DNA from: Mermis nigrescens
Lineage: Eukaryota > Nematoda > Enoplea > Mermithida > Mermithidae
Assembly (NCBI GenBank): GCA_036768485.1
Contig: JAVLUZ010000640.1
Location: 1-64,000 of the forward strand
Direction of reading: 5' to 3'
Length of the DNA: 64,000 nt
Position numbers and translations under genes: made by a program. Numbering within the stretch: the first letter of the stretch is position 1; the number at the start of each line of letters is the position of its first letter. Below the pieces are notes generated by a model, which made no database searches, had not been told where the DNA came from, and saw nothing but the letters and a program-made list of their open reading frames with translations. Shown here one piece after another: positions 1-10,650 of this stretch.

Positions 1-14
1 CGACTTTCTCGAAC

Positions 15-255
15 ATCGAGGGTATGCACCCCCCCGAGAAATCAAAATACATCCCTCCCAGAAACAAAAATATTCCCCCCCCCAGAATTCAATTTCTGAA
101 TTTTTTTGTTTTTTCGCAATTTTTTGATGCCAATGAATAGTGCTTGATGTGAAAAGTTTAAAAATGTAGTTTTTTCACCATACCACCATTTTTAGGGCCA
201 TTTTTTGACCTTTGAAAGACCTTGCATCCCCCGGGATTTTGGTGCTGTCCACGTA
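15..255 (+). mobile_element. Family A MITE copy
   Basis: Matches the A consensus: CCCCCAGAA blocks, CAGAATTCAATTT, TTCGCAATTTTTTGATGCCA, CCATACCACCATTTTTA, then a GTGC(C/T)G(T/C)CCACGTA end. Same family as copies at 9.3, 28.2, 48.5 and 52.5 kb. Confidence 0.7.
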
Positions 256-401
256 GTCTCCTAACCCCAAATCCCATTCCAAAATCACTTTCTTAACTCT
301 GAATAACTATTGCAATCCAAAAATTTTATTATACTTCCGTTTATTCATTTATTCCAATGCAAGTTTAGATACTTGCACAAATACTGTAATTTAAGTATCT
401 A

Positions 402-437
402 CTAGCAAATGGGGCGCTTCGCTGCCCCATCTGCTAG
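402..437. other. Strong hairpin, 14-bp arms
   Basis: Arms 402-415 (CTAGCAAATGGGGC) and 424-437 pair with one mismatch around loop GCTTCGCT. It lies in otherwise AT-rich DNA between family A and B copies. Function unknown. Confidence 0.7.
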
Positions 438-627
438 AGTGTTTGTAAACAAATAATATCTCAACCAGTAATGAGTATAAAAAATTGAATGACTCTGCAA
501 TGGATCGGCGAGCAGTTTTTTATATTTTTGTCTGTGACACGAAGCCTTATATATTCTGTTTCATATTATTTTATGCGTACATAGATTTTAAGATTTTTTC
601 GAATTATAATCACCGATTAAGGTATTT

Positions 628-1185
628 ATAATACAGACATGCACATGGGGTTTGAGAGGGGTCCCAACCCCACCCCAGAATGGGAAAATGGAAAATTTTG
701 TCGGGAAAATGAAGCAAAATGAAGTCCAAAAATGGATAAAAACTGAAAATTTTCTTCAACAGTTCTCCAAATTGACCAGAAACTGAGTAATAACCATAGG
801 TGGGCGGCTTCAAAGGTCTGGAGGTGCAAAATCTTTTCAAAGTCAAATATTGGCCTTTAAAATAGTGCTATGGCGGAAAAAACACCATTTTTGAACGTTC
901 CTCGTCGATTTCTATCGATTGGCATAAAAAACCCCTAGAAAAAATAGAAATTTTGAAAAGTAAAATTCTGGGGGTGGGGGTTTTGCCATTTTTTGTTTGG
1001 GTATTTTGCCTTCTAGGGGTACATACCCCCCATACCCCCCACGCCCAGAGTATGGTAAGAAAGTAGTTTTTGCGCTATTTTAGCGTTCAGGCCAATTTTT
1101 AGGTCATTTTGGCCCAAGAAGCTCTATTTTTGACCTTCTCAGACCGGCTGACCCCCAGATCGGCCATGCTGTGCATTGTCAGATG
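628..1185 (-). mobile_element. Family B MITE with nested family A copy
   Basis: Reverse-oriented B from CAGACATGCACATGGGG to ATCGGCCATGCTGTGCAT. It is interrupted at about 840-1056 by a reverse family A copy (CATAGGTGGGCGGC to CACGCCCAGAGTATG). The target duplication is degraded. Confidence 0.6.
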
Positions 1186-2456
1186 AATGCAATAATCGCA
1201 AGCCGAATATAATGATTCTAAAAATTTATGTTGAAACTTAATTTTGGAAAAGATGTATTATTCTTGAACAGCTGTCTTCTTTGCATCTAGATATTTAGAT
1301 GGCTAAATTCACATTCATTGCTCGATTGAATAAAAATTACAGTACATATTGTTTATGGTCATTTGCGAAATGTTCATAGAAGGATCGAGATTTATAGTAC
1401 CTACCTACATATATAATTCAATTATTATTTTATGTGCATTTTGTGAGTGCTTTCCATTAAGCAACGACTCATTCCATTTTGCTCTGTCTTCTTTTGCCTC
1501 GTTCTTCCGTTTGTGAGGCAACTCAACGGCAAAACTGCTTACAGTGTTCAACTTTGCCCTCATTGTAAACAAATGCAAAAAGTTGCATATTAAATTAGCC
1601 GCCAGAAGCAAAAACATTTGGATTTGTATTTTCGAAAGCTGCATGTTTGCTGCTTTCTCTCGGAAGCCGCACGCTTGCTGCTTTCGATTGCTTCGCATTA
1701 AATTTCACGCGCGCTGGTTTACAAGGTCAAAAATTTTGACTTGGTGCAAGCTCTTTTTCAGTGATTAATCAAGGTTATAAGTACCCGTATGTGATTTCCT
1801 TTCAGCCCGTCTCATACATGTTTTATGATGCCAGATCGTATATTTAAAGTAGCGAATATGGAATCAGCGGTCCCAGAAACCCCAGGGGCCAAATTTTGGA
1901 AGCAACAGTCAATCTGTGCTTCTGCAAAAAGACAAAACCTAAATTTTACGCTATGCATAGGGTACCTGTGGGCTCCCGTATCTCAGAAACCAATCCGTGA
2001 ATTTTCTTCAAATCCTACAGTAAGGTCAGTCAGTAAGATATCTAATAATTGGTGGAAACTTTAAAAAATTTATCCGCTGCGATTTGAGATATTTGATAAA
2101 ATACATTTGTAAATCACGTTTTTCTTACGGCATCACATCAGTTTACACTGTAGTGTAAAGTGGTTCACACCAGTCGATAGCGCATAAAAAGTTGATCTAG
2201 GGTGGCTTTACAATTTTACCCTGCGGCTATTGCATAAGCGGCTAGAGCTACCAAAACCTTTTACATAAAACCGTAGTTTCCGGGTTTCAGGAGTTCGATC
2301 GAGCCATTTTAATCAAAAAATTGTAATTAGCGCCCGAGAATACCCATTGAGTGAAAATATAAGTATCACAAAATTATCCAGTAAAAACTTTTTTGCCTCA
2401 CGCACACACACACACTTACACACAACTCGAAATTAATATTATAGATTATATATTAA
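1186..2456. other. No gene recognised
   Basis: Mostly unique AT-rich sequence. A 97-codon minus-strand frame at 1405-1698 has a hydrophobic segment (MFLLLAANLICNFLHLF) but no splice or family support. A short imperfect duplication (GCTTGCTGCTTTC type) sits at about 1635-1690 and a CA microsatellite at 2402-2415. Confidence 0.5.
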
Positions 2457-3214
2457 CTAGCAAAGAAAAATGCTCCGATGGAACAAAAAAGATGAATATA
2501 CTTGGAATTGTGGATTATTAAGGATGTAAAAGGAGGGGACTAGGAATAATCTACCTAAAGTCGCAAAATCTGCTAAAAATCACACTTTCTCTAAGCAACG
2601 CAAAAAATCGAAGTATATTCTGCGGCCAACAGATTAAAATAAATATTTAACCATAAAATGATTAAAAAAAGCAGCACATTAGCTACGCAATAGCTATGGG
2701 AAATGATGTTGAGTAAACTAACTGTCTTTCTAAGCCAATTGAATGAATGGTTTAAAACAGTAGGAAACACTTAAGTTGACTTGAAACAGACTAGATGTAG
2801 GTACACTAGCATGCCCTTAAGGATTGTGTGCACTAATCAATCGGCCGCTGCTTTGCTTGCTTTAATGCTCAGAACAAAATAAAACAACTTTAAATACAAT
2901 ACCACTTAATTTTCTATAGATCAGGATTCGAAGCTAGTCAGCGTTGCTACTTGCCATTAACTTAAAAAAATAAACATTACAGATTTCGTTTATACACTCT
3001 TATCTGAAACTTTGAACATTATTTAAAAAAGACACTTTTTAGAGGCTGCAGAATATACTTCGATTTTTTGCGTGGCTTAGAGAAAGTGTGATTTTTAGCA
3101 GATTTTGCGACTTTAGGTAGATTATTCCTAGTCCCCTCCTTTTACATCCTTAATAATCCACAATTCCAAGTATATTCATCTTTTTTGTTCCATCGGAGCA
3201 TTTTTCTTTGCTAG
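2457..3214 (+). mobile_element. Family E hairpin MITE, copy 1
   Basis: Ends 2457-2640 and 3045-3214 are inverted copies starting CTAGCAAAGAAAAATGCTCC, separated by about 400 bp of middle sequence. Identical ends recur at 16.5, 54.1 and 62.7 kb. Confidence 0.75.
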
Positions 3215-3325
3215 TACCCCACTTTTAATTAGCATGATTTCAGTGCATCAGTCAGCAAACACATACAGTAACATACCACAATAATGACAGCAGTCCAAGA
3301 ACGCGGAAAACAATATTGTTCTTAA
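3215..3325 (-). repeat. Fragment of family F terminus beside E
   Basis: Reverse complement of the sequence that precedes E at 16.40-16.50 and 62.57-62.68 kb (shared GACAGCAGTCCAAGAACG on this strand). It shows that F and E travel together. Confidence 0.6.
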
Positions 3326-3864
3326 CATAAATTAATTGCCTCTAAATTTAAAAAATGTTGTTTTAAAAAGAGACTCCCTAGATTTTATAACCGTCTACCT
3401 TTTGAAATCAATCAGACTGCATAGAATTTAAAACTGAGTTAGATATGCTCTTGATTGTCGGAAGTATAAAGTTTACTATTTTTTATTAGCTATAGTAAAT
3501 ATATGTTACATTCTAAACAGTCCTGTAAGTTATAGAGGTCGTTCCACATTTAAAGTCAATGTCTGTAAGAATCACCTTGCTGTAATAGTGACTTACGTAA
3601 GCAAAAAAATAATTTTTCTTTGTTTTAACATATATTACACAACTTTTTACGCTGATTCCGAATCTGAAAACCGTTTTACACAAAAATGACTTTTTGCTGA
3701 CTTATAGGGGTGTAAAGTGTGAAAAATCGGAATATGTGCCGAATTTCATATGTTGATTAATATTTTCCAGAATAATTAACATTTTTCAATGCAGTTTTTT
3801 TTAAATTACAGAAGATTGAATGGGCTTTACAAAAAGTATAAAAAGTTTGTTTACCGGATCATCC

Positions 3865-4815
3865 CACGGGATACAGCAGTCAATAAAAGTCAAAAATATG
3901 AATTTTTGCACTTGCAACATTTTTACTTTTTTAGCCATAAGTCCAGAGTGGTCATACAGAATCGAACCTTATTTCACCACAATATGTGCCACCTATGTAC
4001 CCGTTTCTGTGTAAAAAATGTAGGATATGTGATGGATAGTTATTGACCACTTTTGACAAACGTGAAATTAACTCATGTGTTCAAATTTCAAAAATGATAC
4101 ATTTGTGCTATAAAAAATTTAAGGTTTCGATCTATAACTCCAGAACTGTTAAACATTGTGCGACTGCATTATACCACAGCTTGTACCATCTATGTGCCTA
4201 AGTGCTTGCAAAAGATCATGCGTATACCTTAACTGGTTGTTGACCATTTCTGACAAACGGTAATTGAACTCAATTGGTCAAAGTCGAAAAAATCATACAT
4301 GTGTGGTACAAATAACTTTCCTTTTGGAGCTGTAATTCGGAAAATAAAATTCATCTTGTGGCCACATTACACCACAATTTGCACTATCTATTTGCCTAAT
4401 TATATGCAAAAATCCATCCATATATGTTTGATATTTATTGACCATTTGTGGACAACGTAAACTTAGCTCCATTGGTCAAAATCAAAAAGTCACACATTGG
4501 TGCTTCAAAAAATTTTTCTTTCGGCTCTGTAACTCAAGAATTAGGACACATTTTTTAACCGCATTACACCACAGTCTCTACCATATATGTCCCTAATTGT
4601 ACACAAAAAATCATCTGCATATGTCTACGTACTTATCTATCAGCCATATTTCACAAGTGTGAACTTAACCTAATTGGTCAAAGTGAAAAAATGCATGCTT
4701 TTGTTTCAAATAATTTTATTTTCTATTTCTAACGAGAAGTAAAATCTATCTGGTGACCATACTACGCCACGGTTCGCACTATCTATTTGCCTAATTGCAT
4801 GCAAAAAATTCATAC
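3865..4815 (-). repeat. Subterminal tandem repeat, five ~197-bp units (left arm)
   Basis: Mirror image of the right-arm array. Units are diverged but share the block TAGGCAAATAGATAG(T) and a GTGGTGTAATG motif at regular spacing. Confidence 0.7.
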
Positions 4816-4897
4816 ATATATGTTGGATTATATTTATTTATTATTTTTACCTGTAGAAAATCCTAACATAAAGGAATATGTTTTATATCGTCAAAAT

Positions 4898-5510
4898 TCA
4901 ATTGTCAAAACATTCTGAATGAATCAATGTGTCTTCAACGTCATCTGCCTCATCATCTAGATTTGGGTCTGGTTGGAAAAAATCTTCTAAGCAGTCATCT
5001 TCATCAGTTTCAGTTGGGACAATTGCTTCTCTTTTTCGTGCTTCCCGCGACCAAAATCCTGCAATTTGCTGCCATGATAAAAACTCAGATTGCTTGAATT
5101 GGGGCAATCTTCGCATTTCAGTTGCAGTCTCCCTTGGATCGCACTTTCTCCGAGTCTTAATCCCATCATCAAATTTTTTAAGCAAATATTGGCGCTGGTT
5201 TTCTGTGAATGCTTTACAAGATCTTTTTTGCCTTAAAGCCCAGCCAGTTGGTAATCTTTGGATTGAATCATCATCTGCATACATCTCCCAGAATTGCTGC
5301 AAAACTTAATTTAGACTTGGAAGCCGAGGCATTAGCTGCCGATTTTCTATTTGTTTCTTGTATGTTGTAATAGCTGCATCACGTAATGTCAGTCGCTCAG
5401 GCTGAAACTGGTGATTTGCTAACTCCATGTTATTTTCAAGGGATCGATGTCTTTGAAATGATTTCACGCAACCAGGAACAGTACAATTAAACAGTTGCAA
5501 AGAACAATTT
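4898..5510 (-). pseudogene. C2H2 zinc-finger transposon protein, left-arm copy (nonsense codon)
   Basis: This is the mirror copy of the right-arm gene. It keeps the acidic C-terminus (ending IHSECFDN) that the right arm has lost, but a GAA codon has become TAA at about 5306-5308, splitting the frame. In addition, the first zinc-binding histidine is replaced by asparagine (LENN instead of LENH), so the finger is probably dead. The two arms therefore carry different lesions. Confidence 0.65.
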
Positions 5511-5519
5511 TCTGTTTGA

Positions 5520-6312
5520 AAATGATGAGATTCGAGCATGGAAATCTTATCGTATTGGATCTGGAGCCACCATTCCGAAAATCTCGTGGTTTGAAAAAGA
5601 TGGAACATCATCATTTAATATCAAGAGTATCATACATCAAGGAAAACAGCCAGGAGAAATTGATCTCAGGACTATCTGGCGACCCATCCTAGAAGAGCCT
5701 ATGACAAGGGACCAGTCAACAGCAACATTTGTGCCAGTTTTACCAGAAGAAGACAGCTCAGCAAGATCTTTGCAACTGTTCACTTGTACTGTTCCTGGTT
5801 GCGTGAAATCATTTCAAAGACATCAATCCCTTGAAAATCACATGGATTTAGCAAATCACCAGTTTCAGCCTGAGCAACTGACATTGCGTGATGCAGCTAT
5901 TACAACATACAAGAAACAAATAGAAAATCGGCAGCTAATGCCTCGGCTTCCAAGTCTAAATGAAGTTTTGCAGCAATTCTGGGAGATGTATGAAGATGAT
6001 GATTCAATCCAAAGATTACCAACTGGCTGGGCTTTAAGGCAAAAAAGATCTTGTAAAGCATTCACAGAAAACCAGCGCCAATATTTGCTTAAAAAATTTG
6101 ATAATGGGATTAAGACTCGGAGAAAGTGCGATCCAAGGGAGACTGCAACTGAAATGCGAAGATTGCCCCAATTCAAGCAATCTGAGTTTTTATCATGGCA
6201 GCAAATTGCAGGATTTTGGTCGCGGGAAGCACGAAAAAGAGAAGCAATTGTCCCAACTGAAACTGATGAAGATGACTGCTTAGAAGATTTTTCCAACCAG
6301 ACCCAAATCTAG
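5520..6312 (+). pseudogene. C2H2 zinc-finger transposon protein, right-arm copy (3' frameshift)
   Basis: The frame is open from the spacer at about 5520, upstream of the ATG at 5701, so the reading is a 5'-truncated piece of a longer protein. A zinc finger is intact: C-x4-C-x12-H-x5-H within FTCTVPGCVKSFQRHQSLEN and following residues. It is followed by LPTGWALRQ, an F(T)ENQRQYLLKKF helix and a QFKQSEFLSWQQIAGFWSR segment. This layout recalls uncharacterised C2H2 proteins common in cnidarian and mollusc genomes. Compared with the left arm, one T is missing from a T-run near 6290, shifting the frame and replacing an acidic tail of about 20 residues. Function is unknown; a DNA-binding role in the element is inference. 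Confidence 0.6.
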
Positions 6313-6454
6313 ATGATGAGGCAGATGACGTTGAAGACACATTGATTCATTCAGAATGTTTTGACAATTGAATTTTGACGATATAAAACATATTCCTTTA
6401 TGTTAGGATTTTCTACAGGTAAAAATAATAAATAAATATAATCCAACATATATG

Positions 6455-7400
6455 TATGAATTTTTTGCATGCAATTAGGCAAATAGATAGTGCGAACCGT
6501 GGCGTAGTATGGTCACCAGATAGATTTTACTTCTCGTTAGAAATAGAAAATAAAATTATTTGAAACAAAAGCATGCATTTTTTCACTTTGACCAATTAGG
6601 TTAAGTTCACACTTGTGAAATATGGCTGATAGATAAGTACGTAACATATGCAGATGATTTTTTGTGTACAATTAGGGACATATATGGTAGAGACTGTGGT
6701 GTAATGCGGTTAAAAGATGTGTCCTAATTCTTGAGTTACAGAGCCGAAAGAAAAATTTTTTGAAGCACCAATGTGTGACTTTTTGATTTTGACCAATGGA
6801 GCTAAGTTTACGTTGTCCACAAATGGTCAATAAATATCAAACATATATGGATGGATTTTTGCATATAATTAGGCAAATAGATAGTGCAAATTGTGGTGTA
6901 ATGTGGCCACAAGATGAATTTTATTTTCCGAATTACAGCTCCAAAAGGAAAGTTATTTGTACCACACATGTATGATTTTTTCGACTTTGACCAATTGAGT
7001 TCAATTACCGTTTGTCAGAAATGGTCAACAACCAGTTAAGGTATACGCATGATCTTTTGCAAGCACTTAGGCACATAGATGGTACAAGCTGTGGTATAAT
7101 GCAGTCGCACAATGTTTTACAGTTCTGGAGTTATAGATCGAAACGTTAAATTTTTTATAGCACAAATGTATCATTTTTGAAATTTGAACACATGAGTTAA
7201 TTTCACGTTTGTCAAAAGTGGTCAATAACTATCCATCACATATCCTACATTTTTTACACAGAAACGGGTACATAGGTGGCACATATTGTGGTGAAATAAG
7301 GTTCGATTCTGTATGACCACTCTGGACTTATGGCTAAAAAAGTAAAAATGTTGCAAGTGCAAAAATTCATATTTTTGACTTTTATTGACTGCTGTATCCC
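6455..7400 (+). repeat. Subterminal tandem repeat, five ~197-bp units (right arm)
   Basis: The recurring block (TTTTTGCAT, then TTAGGCAAATAGATAG) starts near 6462, 6658, 6856, 7054 and 7250, at intervals of 196-198 bp. Open frames mirrored in both arms here look noncoding. Confidence 0.75.
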
Positions 7401-7794
7401 GTGGGATGATCCGGTAAACAAACTTTTTATACTTTTTGTAAAGCCCATTCAATCTTCTGTAATTTAAAAAAAACTGCATTGAAAAATGTTAATTATTCTG
7501 GAAAATATTAATCAACATATGAAATTCGGCACATATTCCGATTTTTCACACTTTACACCCCTATAAGTCAGCAAAAAGTCATTTTTGTGTAAAACGGTTT
7601 TCAGATTCGGAATCAGCGTAAAAATTTGTGTAATATATGTTAAAATTAAGAAAAATTATTTTTTTACTTACGTAAGGTTAAGGTGGTCCTTACAGAAACT
7701 GACTCTTAAATTAGCTTGGAAACGACATATAACGATATCTCAATCTTGATGGGACCGCCCTCTCGGAAAACCCAGGTTCCGGCGGTCTGGACCA

Positions 7795-8065
7795 TAGATG
7801 CACAGCATGGCCGATCTGGGGGGGTCAGTCGGTCTGGGGGGTCAAAAACTGGATCTTTTTTGGGCCAAAATGAGTTCAAAAACGTGCATAAACGCTAAAA
7901 CAGCGTTATAACTACGTTATTATACAGTTTCTGGTCAATTTGAAGCACTTTTAAAGAAAATTTTCAATTTTCATCCGTTTTTGGTCTTCATTTTGCTTTA
8001 TTTTCCCGACAAAATTTTCAATTTTCCTATTCTGGGGGTCAGGGGACCCCCACGTGCATGTCTGA
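7795..8065 (+). mobile_element. Family B MITE, intact, 9-bp target duplication
   Basis: Flanked by a perfect TCTGGACCA duplication at 7786-7794 and 8066-8074. Starts TAGATGCACAGCATGGCC and ends CCCACGTGCATGTCTGA, giving short imperfect inverted ends. The split host repeat (AACCCAGGTTCCGGCGGTC) has a second copy at about 8198-8290. Confidence 0.8.
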
Positions 8066-8664
8066 TCTGGACCACCCCCAGGGTAAAGAAACCCCCGACG
8101 GAACTTCTGGTATAGTGAATAATGGGGTATATGTACCTCGTTTTCAGGCTGCTGAATCCTGCGGCAGACATTTCGCTGGAAACTTGTTTGGGTATTTTAA
8201 CCTTGATAGGGGCTGCTCGGGAAACCCTGGTCCCGGCACTTTGGACCACCCCAGGGCAGAGAAAGCCCCGACAGAACCAATGTTAGATTCATTTTGTTAA
8301 ACCAGTTTCGGACCCCCCGATCCCAGCTTAGTGGGTTCTATTTTGCCAAAAATAGGGGTTAGGGATGTTCTCGACATCTTTCCTTTTCCGCTTTTTACCG
8401 ATCGTTTCCGTTTCAACCACCGTTTCCGGATTCCATTTTTTCCCGTTGTTTTTAACTTTTTGAGCACTTTAGGTCTATTGTATACACCTCATGCTCAGTG
8501 GCAGATTGACGGTAGGGCAGTTGGTCCTGAATGGGCATTAGCCTAAGATCGTTGGAAAAAATTGCGTTTTTTACCAAAAGTGTCTAAAAATGGTTAAAAA
8601 TGCGTCTAAATGGGATTTTTTAATAGAAAACATGAAATTGCTTGATGCGCAGGATTGCACATTT

Positions 8665-8825
8665 CACATGTCTGCGTCGAGTTATCTTGAGGCGAGTTAT
8701 CCTACGGCGAGTTGTCTGCGTCGAGTTGTCTTTGAGTTGAGTTGTCTTGGGTCGAGTTATCCTTGCGTCGAGAAGTCTGAGTCCACTTGTCTCGAGGCGA
8801 GTTGGATCTGTCGAGTTGTCTGGTC
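8665..8825 (+). repeat. Short minisatellite, ~15-bp unit
   Basis: About ten degenerate units built on GCGAGTTGTCT / GTCGAGTTATC. Confidence 0.65.
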
Positions 8826-8833
8826 ACCGTAGT

Positions 8834-8975
8834 TATAGTCCGTCAACTTATTTTTGAAAATATTCTTAAAATTTATGCCCAAACTTATGTGAAACAGACT
8901 ATAATTATCGTAATATGTCGGTACAAATTCTTAAAATGTATATATGCCCAAACTTATGCGAAAAACAGACTATAG
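8834..8975. mobile_element. Family K MITE, rearranged copy
   Basis: Ends TATAGTCCGT and ACAGACTATAG; contains two direct copies of the right terminal sequence (TTTATGCCCAAACTTATG). Confidence 0.6.
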
Positions 8976-9279
8976 GTGGTACAATCGCATAATAGGTAAG
9001 GTGGCATATAATAAGTGGTGGTAGGTAACTACCTAAAGTATATTCCGAATGGGCTGGGGCCGGGAGACTTTCCGGCCTATTACATTCAAGGCCGCAAGTA
9101 ACGTGGTACAAACAAGAACACAAAACCATTTTAAAAATTCGAGTAAATTTCTGGAAAAACCATACATCGGCAACAGCCAATTCTAGGGTGTCTGACTTGT
9201 GTAAAACCGGCAAAAATCATGGAAAAATTCCAAAAATTATATTCCGGCGATCTATAAATTTCGGGAGGTCTAAACTACA

Positions 9280-9735
9280 CATGGAATAGGGAGTTTGGAG
9301 GTGTGCACTCCCCCAGAAGCCCAAAATACACCCTCCCACAGAAACCAAAATACCCCCTCCGGAATTCAATTTTAGAAATGTTTTGTTTTTTCGCAATTTT
9401 TTTGATATCAATAAATAGTGCTTGATGAGAAAGGTTGAAAAATTGTGTTTTTCGCCATACCACTATACCTGGGCGTGAGGGGGGTATGCAATACCCCAGA
9501 AGCCAAAATAGCCCCCAGAAACCAAAATACCCCCAGAATCCAATTTTTGAATTTTTTGTTTCCTTCACAATTTTTTGATGCCAATTTTTTAAGGCAATTT
9601 TTTGACCTTTGACAAAATTTTGTTCTCCCCCAGAGCTTTTGTGCCGCCCACCTATGCATACCATACCACCATTTTTAAGACCATTTTTTGACCTTTGAAA
9701 AAGCATGCGCCCTCCTAGAATTTTAATGCTGCCGT
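9280..9735 (+). mobile_element. Family A MITE split by a second family A copy
   Basis: The outer copy is interrupted within its CCATACCACCATTTTT block by an inner A copy at 9464-9656 in the same orientation (CTGGGCGTGAGGGGGG to GCCCACCTATG). CATACCA flanks both sides of the inner copy. Confidence 0.7.
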
Positions 9736-9789
9736 ATGGTACTCTAGACCCCTAAACCCCTCTCCCTCACTCCCACGTGTGGTCGAAAC

Positions 9790-10205
9790 CGTACATGTAC
9801 AGTATGGGAATTCTGGGGGTCAAGCCCAAAAAATTTATAAAAAGTGCCTTTTTGGGCTAAAAAAACGAAGGGTTTAGGTCAAATACACTGTTTTTGACGT
9901 TTCAGGCAATGCTCGTTCTTTCTAGAATATAAAAATGTGAAAATATTCCAAAAAAATTTGAAAAAATTGAGTAAATTGAACAAAATATAGTCAAAAATGT
10001 TTATATGGCGCGAAGCGCCGAAAATCTAAGATTTTTTAGCCAAAAATGAGCTAAAAAGGCTTGAAAGGGCACACTTCTTGCAACTTTTACGAAATTTTAC
10101 GAAAAATCAACCATTCTGGGGGGGTCGCAGCAATTTTGTGGGATGTCAGTTGCCATTCTAGGGAGATAAAAGCCATCCCCAAACCCCCTCCCCAAGAACA
10201 CGTCT
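9790..10205 (+). mobile_element. Family C MITE, 9-bp target duplication
   Basis: A perfect GGTCGAAAC duplication lies at 9781-9789 and 10206-10214. Contains AATGCTCGTTCTTTCTAGAA and the palindrome GGCGCGAAGCGCC. Related copies occur at 18.99, 28.0/28.7 and 51.9 kb. Confidence 0.7.
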
Positions 10206-10393
10206 GGTCGAAACTCGAAACCCCTCCCCAAGAACACGTAGGTTTATAATGGAAGTAGGCTAGTTTCAATCTAAGATCAATTAAATTTTTTGTCAAAAAA
10301 GCCATCAAACCGTCCTGTTGTTTATTGTTATTAGATTCCGAATTGTCAATTTCATTATTTGATTAATGATCCATCTACCTAAGCTAATCTTTT

Positions 10394-10650
10394 TTATTTA
10401 GGTATAATTACACTTGACAATTTGATCATTTGAGAAGTCGAGAAAAATATCAAGATTATCATGAAAAATCTTTGCTCGTGAATAGTTGCACTGCCTGAAG
10501 TGGTGGTGGGTGGTGGCTGGGCAGTAACCATCGACGATCCATTTAACCTTGTACTCTTATTTTCAACGCGATTGTCCGACGAATTGTAAGTCGCCCATAA
10601 GGTGATTCGGGAGCCTATGTTTTTGAGATCGTGATCATCGTCACTGAAAG
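10394..10650 (-). CDS. DOMON gene exon 5 (stalk and hydrophobic tail)
   Basis: A run of 84 open codons in an AT-rich setting, with acidic, Pro/Thr-rich (PPPTTTSG) and hydrophobic (FFMIILIFF) segments, stopping at TAA 10394-10396. An AATAAA poly(A) signal overlaps the stop. Acceptor TTTTAAG gives the phase needed to join exon 4; the adjacent TTTCAG does not. That acceptor type resembles the one used at exon 2. Confidence 0.5.

Larger units (their letters stand above)
3538..7726. mobile_element. Palindromic zinc-finger DNA transposon, ~1.98-kb inverted arms
   Basis: The arms 3538-5519 and 5746-7726 are reverse complements with very few differences; paired coordinates sum to about 11265 throughout, so indels are rare. 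A unique spacer (5520-5745) lies between them. Outer ends begin GTCGTTCCA and, on the other strand, GTCGTTTCC. Each arm holds five ~197-bp subterminal tandem units and one copy of a C2H2 zinc-finger gene. I found no clear target duplication and no recognisable transposase, so this may be a non-autonomous or foldback-type element. Confidence 0.8.

Noticed and set aside
1405..1698. 97-codon minus-strand frame with a hydrophobic segment
   Set aside because: No family, splice signal or conserved start. It contains a local duplication, and other frames over the same bases are also open.
3789..4046. 85-codon frame mirrored exactly at 7222-7479
   Set aside because: The identity follows from the palindrome; the frame overlaps subterminal tandem units and has no recognisable features.
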